Shown one piece after another: positions 36,254 through 48,696 of a stretch of DNA of 64,000 nucleotides (its first letter is position 1; the number at the start of each line of letters is the position of its first letter). Source of the stretch: an uncultured Oscillospiraceae bacterium. Lineage in GTDB: Bacteria > Bacillota > Clostridia > Oscillospirales > Oscillospiraceae. The translations under genes and the position numbers were made by a program. Under the pieces are notes generated by a model that was given only the letters and a program-made list of their open reading frames with translations, had not been told where the DNA came from and did not search any database. Where the stretch lies: the NCBI GenBank assembly GCA_934589525.1, contig CAKTOB010000007.1:31617-95616 (forward strand), read 5' to 3'.

Positions 36254-37272
36254 GATCCTTTGATTTTTTAAGCCAATTTGGCAATATTTCGGATGAGTAC
36301 ATTTTGGAGGTACAAAATATGGGAAAGTTTGAAACGGCAAAGCCCAAAGGAAGACACTTGGGAAAATTGCTGCTGGTAGCCGCCCTGGTCATTTCTATTC
36401 TGGGTGTGACGGCCTATGCGGCGGGATGCTACCTGGGCATTTGGGACATGACCAAGGGACACTATAATGAACTGCCCCAGACGGCAACGGAATATATCGA
36501 GACCCAAACCGTTCAGGAAACAAGACAGGATTGGAGCTGTTCTGTGGTGGAGACCCTGTTTGACAAGGGCTACTTTATGGTCACGGTGGGGGTTTCCGGA
36601 GGCGACAAATACATCCTTATGCCGGACTATGTAGAGCCGGACTGGTCCGTCAGCGAAATCGGCCTGTCAGGCTCCCAGACCATTCAGGAGTATGCCGACA
36701 GCCAGGGGAAAAAGATTCTTAGGATCATGGCAACTATTGCCAACCGGGAGGAACTGGGTGTGGCGGTTGCCGATGTGCTGATTAAGAACCAGTCTGACAG
36801 CGAGGCCACCATTCTGGTTTCCGGACAGCGGGATCCCAACGTGACCGTGACGGAAGCTGCCTGCCGTGTGATCGCCTGGGAGCATGGCACCGGTGAAGAA
36901 AACATTCAGCGGGTAGAGCTTCAATTCCCGGTGAATGAGGCTCCGGAAGGGGAGAGCAAGGTCCTCTATGCCCAGGACCCCAACGCGGTAGCCGGAATGA
37001 TCGTCCGCAGCGTTACGGTGAATGAAACCGCCACCGGCACTATGCTGGAATTTGATGATGAAGTCACGGATGAGACCATCTTCTCCTCCTTAAAAAAGGC
37101 AGAAGCCCGGGAAGTGACCTGGAAAGAAGGCGGCGGCTGGGTCGATAACGGGCAGGGCAAACTCCACAGCATGCCCTGGCGTGTAGAGGGCACCGTAGGC
37201 GACACCCTGACTGTGGATTACTACAACTGGGACGATGAAATCATCGGAACGCTGGTATTTAAATTGCCGTAA
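36250..37272 (+). CDS. Putative membrane anti-sigma factor (module 2)
   Basis: This is a 340-residue protein starting at GTG 36250, which overlaps the sigma stop and sits behind AAAGGAGGAG. The N-terminal stretch FDFLSQFGNISDEYI is typical of proteins encoded next to ECF sigma factors in these bacteria. One membrane helix (about residues 40-57) follows, and the remaining 280 residues should be outside. Function is inferred from place and topology. The outer domain is not recognised and does not look like that of module 1. Confidence 0.75.
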   Translation: MRSFDFLSQFGNISDEYILEVQNMGKFETAKPKGRHLGKLLLVAALVISILGVTAYAAGCYLGIWDMTKGHYNELPQTATEYIETQTVQETRQDWSCSVVETLFDKGYFMVTVGVSGGDKYILMPDYVEPDWSVSEIGLSGSQTIQEYADSQGKKILRIMATIANREELGVAVADVLIKNQSDSEATILVSGQRDPNVTVTEAACRVIAWEHGTGEENIQRVELQFPVNEAPEGESKVLYAQDPNAVAGMIVRSVTVNETATGTMLEFDDEVTDETIFSSLKKAEAREVTWKEGGGWVDNGQGKLHSMPWRVEGTVGDTLTVDYYNWDDEIIGTLVFKLP

Positions 37273-37283
37273 TAGAGACCCAA

Positions 37284-37313
37284 GGGGCCAGCTTCGCAAA
37301 AGGAGCCGGCCCC
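37284..37313 (+). terminator. Hairpin after module 2 anti-sigma gene
   Basis: GGGGCC (37284-37289) pairs with GGCCCC (37308-37313), and AGCT/AGC can extend the stem. No T run follows, so terminator function is uncertain. Confidence 0.5.
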
Positions 37314-37349
37314 ATAAAACATATCAGAATGTGGCGCTGCACCACACGG

Positions 37350-37880
37350 TCAAAGGCCGGCTGAAAGATCGATCCAGTAGCGCTCTAAATAAACCTGGCG
37401 CTCCGGTTCAAAAACCACCGATTCATATACGCCGCCGTTATTGAGGATCACACCCCGGCTTCCGGCATTTCCCTGGACACAGACGATGAGAACCCGTTCA
37501 ATGCCCAGCTCCCTGCATTTTGGCAGGACAGACCGCAGCATTTGTGTGGCGTACCCCTTCCGGCGTTCACTGGGGCATACGCTGTAGCCAATATGACCGC
37601 CGTATTTTTCCAAAAAAGTATTCAAATAATGCCGTATCTGGATGACACCGATGATTCTTTGGTCAGTTTCTCGGACATAGATGTACTGTGTCATAGGGAC
37701 AAGTCCGGCGGGTACCGTTTTGGGATTTTGAAGCAGCTGTACCTGATTCATCCAATCCTGGGTTCGGTCAAATTTCCGCAGCGAACCGCAGCCGTCCATG
37801 GAGCCTTCGTACTCCAAAAACTCCTGCCGGAACTGTTGGATCGCTGAATCATATTCCATAGTAGGTTCTATCAGTTTCAT
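37350..37880 (-). CDS. GNAT-family N-acetyltransferase
   Basis: This is a 176-residue protein with a likely start at ATG 37880 (MKLIEPTMEYDSAIQQF, the usual N-terminus of this subgroup); an ATG 66 bases earlier is possible. The acetyl-CoA motif is at VCPSERRKGYATQML, preceded by GGHIGYSV. It moves an acetyl group from acetyl-CoA to an unknown acceptor. It stands alone between the ECF module and the atp operon. Confidence 0.88.
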   Translation of the reverse strand: MKLIEPTMEYDSAIQQFRQEFLEYEGSMDGCGSLRKFDRTQDWMNQVQLLQNPKTVPAGLVPMTQYIYVRETDQRIIGVIQIRHYLNTFLEKYGGHIGYSVCPSERRKGYATQMLRSVLPKCRELGIERVLIVCVQGNAGSRGVILNNGGVYESVVFEPERQVYLERYWIDLSAGL

Positions 37881-37994
37881 TTTGGATGCACCGCTTTTAC
37901 AAATCAGGGTTTTCGTAAAGCATAGGATCGTAGTAGTGTCCTGCATTGCTTATTGGCCAATATTCCTAAAAAACTTCGGCTTCTCATCACCAAT

Positions 37995-38023
37995 AATATA
38001 GCACACAAGAACTACCAATGCAA
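37995..38023 (-). promoter_or_regulatory. Promoter of GNAT gene
   Basis: On the minus strand TTGCAT (38018-38023), a 17-base spacer and TATATT (37995-38000). Confidence 0.75.
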
Positions 38024-38049
38024 TAGAGCGGCAAAATGCTTTTTGAAAA

Positions 38050-38084
38050 GCAAAAACCGGGGCCTGAATGGATCAGGTCCCGGT
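38050..38084 (-). terminator. Terminator of ATP synthase operon
   Basis: On the minus strand a 12-bp stem (38073-38084 with 38056-38067, one mismatch) is followed by five T. It lies just past the atpC stop. Confidence 0.88.
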
Positions 38085-38089
38085 GCAGT

Positions 38090-39909
<1,820 letters not shown>

Positions 39910-39926
39910 TTAGGATGGGTACGGGA

Positions 39927-40775
39927 TCAAGAGCCCGCCACGATTTCGGTGATCTCCTGGGTAATGGAGGCCTGCCGCGCGCGGTTGAACTTGAGGCTCA
40001 GGTCCGCAATCATATCTTCGGCATTCTGTGTGGCGGAGTCCATTGCGCTGCGCCGCGCGGCCTGCTCAGAGGCCCGGCTTTCGCAAAGGGTGCCATAGAG
40101 AATACCACCCAGATATTCCGGGACAATGGAGGCGAAAACCTCTTCCCCGGAGGGCTCGTAAAGAATGCCGCTTTCAACACCTTCCCGCCGCATTTCCTCG
40201 CTGCACGTCAGGGGCAGCAGCTGCATGGTGTCAGGTGTCTGAGAAAGCATGGAAACAAAATTGGTGTAAGCGATGTGGATGCCGTTGTATTCTCCCGCCA
40301 GGAAGCCCTTGGAGAGCTGTTTGGCGATGGAGAAGCAGTCACCGATGGAAACACCGGCGGCCTCGGCATAGGTCTCCGTCAGCACGGGAACCTGATGGCT
40401 TACGAAGTAATCAAGGGCCCGCTTGCCGATGGGCAGCACCAGGGCATTGGGGCACCCGTCCAGCTTCTGCTGGACCATTTTGAGAACATTGCTGTTGTAG
40501 CCTCCGGCAAGTCCCCGGTCACCGGCAATGACGATGAATACCGTCTTGCCTTCCGTGCGTTGGGTGAAGAAGGGGGAGGAAAAATCCCGGTTGGTACGGA
40601 CAATGTCTTCAATCGTGGAGTGCAGGATCTCAAAATAGGGCCGGGAGTTCTGGACCTGGGCCTGGGCATGACGGAGCTTGGAGGCAGCAACCATTTCCAT
40701 GGCTTTGGTGATCTGCTTGGTGCTCTCCATGCTGCGGATGCGGGTTTTGATCTCCTTAGTGGAAACGCCAGCCAT
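39927..40775 (-). CDS. atpG: ATP synthase gamma subunit
   Basis: This 282-residue protein has the long N-terminal helix (KEIKTRIRSMESTKQITKAM) and C-terminal helix (MDSATQNAEDMIADLSLKFN) of gamma. These two form the rotating coiled coil inside the alpha/beta head. It starts behind AGGAGGG; spacing to atpA is 15 bases. Confidence 0.96.
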   Translation of the reverse strand: MAGVSTKEIKTRIRSMESTKQITKAMEMVAASKLRHAQAQVQNSRPYFEILHSTIEDIVRTNRDFSSPFFTQRTEGKTVFIVIAGDRGLAGGYNSNVLKMVQQKLDGCPNALVLPIGKRALDYFVSHQVPVLTETYAEAAGVSIGDCFSIAKQLSKGFLAGEYNGIHIAYTNFVSMLSQTPDTMQLLPLTCSEEMRREGVESGILYEPSGEEVFASIVPEYLGGILYGTLCESRASEQAARRSAMDSATQNAEDMIADLSLKFNRARQASITQEITEIVAGS

Positions 40776-40790
40776 GCTGTTTCCCTCCTT

Positions 40791-42320
<1,530 letters not shown>

Positions 42321-42860
42321 TCAGAGTACGGTGTTTTTCAGCAGCTCACGCACCGAGTCCAGTCTGTGGGAGATGGTATCGTCCAGCCGCTGCCCATCAT
42401 AGTCCAGACGAACGCCGCCCAGACAGGTGGGATCGACCCGGTTTTCCAGCAAAATGGTCTTGCCGGTCAGGCGGGTCAGCTTCTGAGTCAGGGCCTGGAA
42501 CTGGGGTTCCGTCAAGGAAACCGCGGTAACCGCCCGGACGCTCAGAATGTTGTTGTCTTCGTTGTAAAGCCTTGTATAGGCTTCACAGCAATGGGAAAAG
42601 TGGTGCATATAGCCCTTTTCGGTGAGGATTTTCAGGAAATTCAACACATACTGGTTGATCTTTCCCCGAAAACTGTCATCCAGGACCTTGCAGCGCTCCT
42701 GCTTGGAAATGGCGTGGCTGCTGAGCAGCTGGATAAAGCCGGGCTCCTGACGAAAGCCTTCGTTCAAAGCCTTCAGCTCCTCCAGGATGTGCTCCTGCAG
42801 GCCCTCGCTCTTGGCCAGCTCATACAGGGCCTCTCCATAGACGCTTCCAACCTGGGTCAT
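42321..42860 (-). CDS. atpH: ATP synthase delta subunit
   Basis: This 179-residue protein has the N-terminal helical domain (VGSVYGEALYELAKSEG) and C-terminal part (VDPTCLGGVRLDYDGQRLDD) of the delta/OSCP family. It joins the b-subunit stalk to the top of F1. It overlaps atpF by four bases. Confidence 0.95.
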   Translation of the reverse strand: MTQVGSVYGEALYELAKSEGLQEHILEELKALNEGFRQEPGFIQLLSSHAISKQERCKVLDDSFRGKINQYVLNFLKILTEKGYMHHFSHCCEAYTRLYNEDNNILSVRAVTAVSLTEPQFQALTQKLTRLTGKTILLENRVDPTCLGGVRLDYDGQRLDDTISHRLDSVRELLKNTVL

Positions 42861-43366
42861 ACCTGATCACCCAATTCGTCAATGAAGCGGTCGATAAGAC
42901 CGGCCTGATCGGAATCTGCCAGCTCCCGCTCGACGACCTTCCCGGCAATGGCCAGGGCCAGACCGGAAATCTCGTTTTTGGCGTCGTTAATTGCCTTCTT
43001 CTTTTCCTGGGCAATGTCCGCGGAGGCCTTGCTCTTGATCTGGGCGGCGGCTTGCTGTGCCTCGCCGATGATCTTCTCGCTGCGCTCGGCAGCGGTCTTC
43101 TGAGCAGAGGCCAGAATCTCGTTGGCCTTGGCGTTGGCCTGGAGCATATTGTCCTCATAGGTTTTCTTAATGCTCATAGCCTCGTCCTTGGCTTCCTTGG
43201 CGTCGCTGATTTCTTTATCGGCGGCGCTGCGGCGCTGGTCCAGAACGGCCATAATTTTATCCAGGAAAAACTTTTTGACGATCAGCATCTGAATAAACAG
43301 ATTGCAGATGTTGGCAATCAGGGTGACAGGTTCCACCGCCACGAGAGACTGATAAAGTGTCTCCAT
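42857..43366 (-). CDS. atpF: ATP synthase b subunit
   Basis: This 169-residue protein has one N-terminal membrane helix (about 12-32) and then a long charged helix rich in Ala, Glu and Lys that forms the outer stalk dimer. It lies between atpE and atpH in the standard order. Only one b-type gene is present, so the stalk is probably a homodimer. Confidence 0.95.
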   Translation of the reverse strand: METLYQSLVAVEPVTLIANICNLFIQMLIVKKFFLDKIMAVLDQRRSAADKEISDAKEAKDEAMSIKKTYEDNMLQANAKANEILASAQKTAAERSEKIIGEAQQAAAQIKSKASADIAQEKKKAINDAKNEISGLALAIAGKVVERELADSDQAGLIDRFIDELGDQV

Positions 43367-43412
43367 TGATTTGCCTCCTTCCGGTATATTTAAAAGTAGT
43401 GATTCCGGAAGA

Positions 43413-43706
<294 letters not shown>

Positions 43707-43758
43707 CTATTTTTTGTGCTTTGCATTGGTGCTTTTTTATTCAAATGGCCGCTTTGGT

Positions 43759-44643
43759 TTAGCCCGCGGCCTGTTTGATGAAGATGGTGGTCAGGGTGCA
43801 GAAGATGAACGCCTGGATGCAGCCGCTGAACCAGTCAAAGTAGAAGCTGGTAATGGCGGGAATGCCGATGGTCAGCCAGGGGAAGCTGGCGAAGACCCCG
43901 CCCAGGCTGGAAAGAAGTCCCAGCGCCCCCAGCACCGCCAGAACGATGCCGAAGATGAACAGGCCCTTCTTGCCCTTCTTCTTACCGAAGAAGATCAGCG
44001 CCGCACCGGCCAGAACCACGACCACAGCCGCAATGGGGCTGGACCCCAAAGCGCCAAAGAGGGCGTAGCTGGCGGCGGTAAGGGAGCCGTAGATCAGGGC
44101 GGAAATGACCGTGCCGGAGAGAATATTGCCAAAATGACGGCAGGCCATGCTGATGGGAGTGAAAAGCTCACTCATGACGTTGATGGGCGCCATAATAAAA
44201 ATGGGGTCCAGGAAGCCTTTGAGATACCCGCCGATGCCGGAGGACTTGATCTTGTGGTAGGTGATGAGAACAAAGACCACCAGCGCCCAGGCAAGCTCCG
44301 TCATCAGATCCGCCGTGGGGCTCCAGATGCCCACAAGGCTAATAAGATTGGAGACGATGCTGGTTACAAAAATGGTGCCCACCAGGGGAATATACCGGTC
44401 AAACTCCGTGCCCATTTTGTCGTGAACAAAATCTACCAGGGCATTGACGATGGTTTCCGCGGCGGCCTGTTTCCGGGAGATGCCGGTGACCTTCAGCCCG
44501 GAGCCCAGCCAGATGCACAGGGCGGAGATGATCAGCATGACCAGCCAGCCCACCACCAGGGTCTGGGTGATGTGGACCGTTCCCAGTACAGGGACATTTT
44601 CGAAGGTGGCGAGAATTTTTGCGCCGTTGATTGACATTTCCAT
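43759..44643 (-). CDS. atpB: ATP synthase a subunit with extra hydrophobic insert
   Basis: This 294-residue polytopic protein carries the essential Arg (Arg169) in MACRHFGNILSG and the final helix motif GCIQAFIFCTLTTIF. Between the last two conserved helices, residues about 203-250 form an additional pair of hydrophobic segments separated by GKKKGKKG; many a subunits lack this, which accounts for the length. It holds the ion half-channels that face the c ring. It lies 64 bases before atpE. Confidence 0.94.
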   Translation of the reverse strand: MEMSINGAKILATFENVPVLGTVHITQTLVVGWLVMLIISALCIWLGSGLKVTGISRKQAAAETIVNALVDFVHDKMGTEFDRYIPLVGTIFVTSIVSNLISLVGIWSPTADLMTELAWALVVFVLITYHKIKSSGIGGYLKGFLDPIFIMAPINVMSELFTPISMACRHFGNILSGTVISALIYGSLTAASYALFGALGSSPIAAVVVVLAGAALIFFGKKKGKKGLFIFGIVLAVLGALGLLSSLGGVFASFPWLTIGIPAITSFYFDWFSGCIQAFIFCTLTTIFIKQAAG

Positions 44644-44689
44644 AAGGAATAATCACCTCATCCGAATCTAATATATCTTTATCTTTGAT

Positions 44690-45178
44690 TTACGCTTCAA
44701 AAGGTCCCAGGTCGTCTTCGTCTTCCTCTTCCGCCGGTACGGCCCGGGGAGTGGCAGTCCCGGGGGCGGCCTCCTGCTGGGGGAAGAGCTTTCCGTGGAA
44801 CTGTAAATAGTAGATGACCACATTGGGGAAAAACAGCGGAATGGCCGAGGCCAGAACATTTACATGGGGCATAAAGAACGCGGCAATGACCCACAGAATT
44901 TGAATGATTTTCCGCAGATTGTAGCCGTTGCGGACCTTTGCCTTCATGACCTTCTCGTCTTCAATGCCGGTGGCATTCTGAATGGTAATACACATCAATG
45001 CAAAGTTCAGAATTGCCATCAAGGTACCGCCAACGGTGCCGGTGACAATGGAAACGCCGAAGGAGCCGATCTCAAAAAAAGCCAGCAGCCAGAACACGCC
45101 GATTTGAACCAGAGCACACAGGGAGCTTCCCAGGGCAATACGTTTGACTTCCCTCCGGGAAGCGGGTTGTAAGATCAT
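44690..45178 (-). CDS. atpI: ATP synthase subunit I-like membrane protein
   Basis: This 162-residue protein has four hydrophobic segments and a Glu/Asp-rich tail (EEEDEDDLGPFEA). Its place before atpB fits AtpI, which helps assemble c rings, notably in sodium enzymes. Sequence conservation in this family is low, so the call depends on position and topology. Confidence 0.82.
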   Translation of the reverse strand: MILQPASRREVKRIALGSSLCALVQIGVFWLLAFFEIGSFGVSIVTGTVGGTLMAILNFALMCITIQNATGIEDEKVMKAKVRNGYNLRKIIQILWVIAAFFMPHVNVLASAIPLFFPNVVIYYLQFHGKLFPQQEAAPGTATPRAVPAEEEDEDDLGPFEA

Positions 45179-45196
45179 GTATCAGATCTCCTTTCC

Positions 45197-45454
45197 TTAA
45201 TCATGACTGTTAAAGCTGACACCGTGGCCCTTGCGTTCTTTTTTGTGGCCCGAGGCCTCCAGCATGGCTCTGGCCGTATCCCGAAAGCCAATGGCGGCGG
45301 TGACAAGACCGCAAAAAATACCGGCGGCGATGACCCAGTCACCCCAGCCCCAATGATCCCGAAGCCAGACAGCCAGCATGATAAAAGCAATCAGAGGAAA
45401 CACGATGGAGATACCAAATTGAGGTATCCATATCAGTAAACTCCACTCTTTCAT
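45197..45454 (-). CDS. AtpZ/AtpI-family small membrane protein
   Basis: This 85-residue protein starts behind GAGGAGGG. Two hydrophobic helices (about 10-30 and 37-58) are followed by a basic His-containing tail. It is the first gene of the atp operon and has the hairpin topology of AtpZ, which pairs with AtpI in other bacteria. Its function here is inferred from place. Confidence 0.8.
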   Translation of the reverse strand: MKEWSLLIWIPQFGISIVFPLIAFIMLAVWLRDHWGWGDWVIAAGIFCGLVTAAIGFRDTARAMLEASGHKKERKGHGVSFNSHD

Positions 45455-45476
45455 GGCGACCCTCCTCGTTTATCTT

Positions 45477-45505
45477 ATTGTACTGCAAATTGTTCATTCT
45501 TGCAA
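45477..45505 (-). promoter_or_regulatory. Promoter of ATP synthase operon
   Basis: On the minus strand TTGCAA (45500-45505), a 17-base spacer and TACAAT (45477-45482). Confidence 0.85.
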
Positions 45506-45746
45506 GTAGAATTATTCATCACTTTTCGGAATTTGTTAAAAAAAGGGGAGGCCCGGCATTGGTCGGAGGCCTGCCAGTGAAAAATTTTTCGGAAACCACT
45601 TTCAAATTCTACGGAAATATAGTAAACTGAAAAGAAAGAACAGGCGGCTTTTTGGAAGAATGTTTTTTGGCCGCCAAAGGGACTCCGGGATTTTTGGAAC
45701 GATCACACGGCTCCGCGTTGAGCCGGGAATGAGAGAGGAACGGGTT

Positions 45747-47957
45747 TTGACACAGGAACTGGAAATATTGCAGGGGACCATCGAAACGGTGGTCTATCAG
45801 AATTACGACAACGGCTACAGTGTGCTGCGGCTGAATGTGGGAGAAAAACAGGCGGTGACGGTGGTGGGCACCATTCCTTTGCCTGTGGTAGGGGAGCGGC
45901 TCATGGTTACGGGGAAGTGGAATAGCCATGCTTCCTACGGGCGGCAGTTTGAGGCGGAGTTTCTGGAGCGCCTCATGCCGGAGACCGCCGCTCAGATCCA
46001 GGCTTACCTGGCAGGTCGGGTCATCAAGGGCATCGGCCCCGTATCTGCCGCCCGCATCGTTGCAAAATTCGGGGACAAGACCCTGCAGATCATGGAGCGG
46101 GAGCCCCTGCGCCTGGCGGAGGTCCCCGGTATTTCCGAGGCCAGAGCCAAGGCCATCGGCGAGGAGTTCCGGGTCCGGGTGGGCATGCGGCAGCTGATGG
46201 AATTTTTCACCCAGCATCAGCTCCCGGCGGAGCTGGCCCTGCGGGCCTACAAGCTCTTTGGCGAGAGCACGGTGGAGCTATTATATGATGACCCGTACCT
46301 TCTGATGGAGGAGGGGCTGGAAGCCCCCTTCGGGGCAGTGGACCGGTTCGCCATTGAGCTGGGAGTGGCCGGAGACGACCCCCGCCGGGTAGAGGCGGGG
46401 ATCCTGTTTCAGCTGGAATACAATCTGACCGTGGGCCACAGCTTCCTTCCGGAGGAAAAGCTGCTGCTTTCCGCCGCCCAGCTGCTGAGCCTGGACCGGG
46501 AGCCCATTGCCCAGGGCCTGGAGCGGCTGCTGGAAGCCGGGCGGGTGGTCCGGGACGCTCTGGCAGACATCACCGTGGATTATCTGCCGGAGCTCCACGA
46601 GGCGGAGGTCTACACCACCATGCGCTTGCAGGAGCTGGCAAAAAAAGCCTTCCCGGAGCCGGAGGACCTGGAAGAGCGCATCGCCCAGGTGTCCCGGGAC
46701 AGCGGTATCGAGTATTCTGCGGAGCAGACCCAGGCCATCCGGGAGGCGGCCACCTCCGGCCTGCTGCTGATCACCGGCGGCCCCGGCACCGGCAAAACCA
46801 CGCTATTGACAGGGATTTTGTCCCTTCTGGGGAATTTGCAGCTGAAATGCCTGGTGGCGGCCCCTACAGGCCGGGCGGCCAAGCGTATGGCAGAAGTCAC
46901 CGGCGAGGAGGCCTCCACCATTCATCGGCTGTTGGAAGCGGGCATGGACCAGAACACGGGGAAAATGTATTTTGCCCGGGATGAGGACAACCCCTTAAAG
47001 GCCGATGCCATTATCGTGGACGAGATGTCCATGGTGGATATTCGCCTATTATACCATCTTTTGCGGGCCATTCCCAAGGGAAAGCGCCTGATTCTGGTAG
47101 GAGACCCGGACCAGCTGCCGCCGGTGGGTCCCGGTTCTCCCTTTGGGGATATGCTCCGCAGCGGCCAACTTCCTGCGGTCCGTCTGACGGAAATTTTCCG
47201 TCAGGCCCAGCAGAGTCTCATCGTGATGAATGCCCACAGAATCAATCAGGGGGAAATGCCGGAACTTAAAAATGTGAAGAGCGATTTCTTTTTCATGCGC
47301 CGCAACTCCGAGGAGGAACTGACAAAACTCATCCGGGACCTGTGCAGCACCCGGCTTCCCAAGAATATGGGCATCCCCCCGGATCAAATCCAGGTGCTCT
47401 CGCCCACCCGCAAGGGGGCTGTGGGCACCGTGGCCCTCAATAAGTTGCTGCAAGGGGCGTTGAATCCCCCCAGTCCGGATAAAAAGGAGCATAGCTACGG
47501 GGATTTCACCTTCCGGGAAGGGGACCGGGTCATGCAGATCCGCAATAATTATGACATCGTCTGGAAAAAATGCGACGGCACTGCCGCCGGAGCTGGGGTA
47601 TTCAACGGGGACGTGGGCGTCATCCGGGAAATCGACAGAAACAAGGAGACCGTCACCGTGGTCTATGACGACCGGGAGGCGGACTACGATTTTACCCAGC
47701 TGGGAGAGCTGGAGCCGGCCTTTGCCATGACCGTCCATAAAAGCCAGGGCAGTGAATACCGGGCGGTGATTCTCACGGCCTGGGGGGGCTCTCCCTATCT
47801 ACTCAGCCGGAGCGTGCTGTATACGGCGGTGACCCGGGCCAAGGAGCTGCTGATTCTGGTGGGCCGGGAGGAGACCGTGGCGGCCATGACCGCCAACGCC
47901 CGGAAAAACAAACGCTACACCGGATTGAAGCTGCGGCTCCAGGGGAAAGTCGGATGA
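45747..47957 (+). CDS. recD2: RecD2-type ATP-dependent helicase
   Basis: This is a 736-residue protein if it starts at TTG 45747, which has AGAGGAAC at good spacing; an ATG at 45729 is the alternative. The N-terminal domain (IETVVYQNYDNGYSVLRL) and helix-hairpin-helix region mark the RecD2/YrrC family. Walker A GGPGTGKTT is near residue 345, with IIVDEMSMVD and a C-terminal MTVHKSQGSEYRAVIL motif. It is a 5'-3' DNA helicase acting in repair without RecBC. It overlaps comFC by four bases. Confidence 0.94.
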   Translation: MTQELEILQGTIETVVYQNYDNGYSVLRLNVGEKQAVTVVGTIPLPVVGERLMVTGKWNSHASYGRQFEAEFLERLMPETAAQIQAYLAGRVIKGIGPVSAARIVAKFGDKTLQIMEREPLRLAEVPGISEARAKAIGEEFRVRVGMRQLMEFFTQHQLPAELALRAYKLFGESTVELLYDDPYLLMEEGLEAPFGAVDRFAIELGVAGDDPRRVEAGILFQLEYNLTVGHSFLPEEKLLLSAAQLLSLDREPIAQGLERLLEAGRVVRDALADITVDYLPELHEAEVYTTMRLQELAKKAFPEPEDLEERIAQVSRDSGIEYSAEQTQAIREAATSGLLLITGGPGTGKTTLLTGILSLLGNLQLKCLVAAPTGRAAKRMAEVTGEEASTIHRLLEAGMDQNTGKMYFARDEDNPLKADAIIVDEMSMVDIRLLYHLLRAIPKGKRLILVGDPDQLPPVGPGSPFGDMLRSGQLPAVRLTEIFRQAQQSLIVMNAHRINQGEMPELKNVKSDFFFMRRNSEEELTKLIRDLCSTRLPKNMGIPPDQIQVLSPTRKGAVGTVALNKLLQGALNPPSPDKKEHSYGDFTFREGDRVMQIRNNYDIVWKKCDGTAAGAGVFNGDVGVIREIDRNKETVTVVYDDREADYDFTQLGELEPAFAMTVHKSQGSEYRAVILTAWGGSPYLLSRSVLYTAVTRAKELLILVGREETVAAMTANARKNKRYTGLKLRLQGKVG

Positions 47958-48658
47958 AGGAACTGCTGATGATCCCCTGGTACTGGGTGCTGGAGCTGCT
48001 GTTCCCGCAAAGATGCGCGCTGTGCGATGGGCTCCTTTCCAAAAATGAAACGGATTTTTGCGAAAAATGCCGGCGGACGGAGCCGGATTTTCCAAGTCTT
48101 CCGGAAAAAGAGCACCCAAACAGAAAAACAAAGCTTCAATTTCTTGACAGTTTCACTTCGGTCTGGTACTATAAAGGGAACGTCCGGGATTCCATACTCA
48201 GACTCAAGTTCCACGGACGCACCGATTTGGCGGCTCCTCTGGGGCGAAGACTGGCCATGCGCTTAGAGCAGGACCATCCGGAGGGCTTTGACGAGATCAC
48301 GTGGGTCCCGGTAAGCTCCCTGCGCCGATTCCGAAGAGGATACGACCAGGCCCGGCTTCTGGCAGAGGCCGTGGGCGGGGAGCTGGGAATGAAACCCCGG
48401 AAGCTGCTGAAAAAGCGCCGCCACAATCGGCCCCAATCCTCCCTCACGAGCGAAGAGCGCCGGGGTAATGTGCTTGGGGTCTATGAGATATACCCCCAAT
48501 ATATGGTAAAAGGGAAACGCATTCTGCTGATCGATGATGTGTTTACCACCGGGGCCACGGCGGAGGAATGCGCCCGGGTCCTTTTGACGGCAGGAGCCAA
48601 AAGTGTTCCCTGCGGAACCCTGGCGGCAGCTCAAAAGCAGCCCAAGAACGAAACTTGA
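47954..48658 (+). CDS. comFC: ComFC-like phosphoribosyltransferase-fold protein
   Basis: This 234-residue protein has an N-terminal zinc-finger region with four cysteines (CALCDGLLSKNETDFCEKC). The phosphoribosyltransferase motif ILLIDDVFTTGATAEECA lies near 190-207. ComFC proteins act in DNA uptake or handling of single-stranded DNA, often near a helicase; here it is coupled to recD2. comFA is not in the window. Confidence 0.92.
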   Translation: MKELLMIPWYWVLELLFPQRCALCDGLLSKNETDFCEKCRRTEPDFPSLPEKEHPNRKTKLQFLDSFTSVWYYKGNVRDSILRLKFHGRTDLAAPLGRRLAMRLEQDHPEGFDEITWVPVSSLRRFRRGYDQARLLAEAVGGELGMKPRKLLKKRRHNRPQSSLTSEERRGNVLGVYEIYPQYMVKGKRILLIDDVFTTGATAEECARVLLTAGAKSVPCGTLAAAQKQPKNET

Positions 48659-48696
48659 TGATTCTATGATTGCGCCTTCAGGCGCGGAGGTACCAA

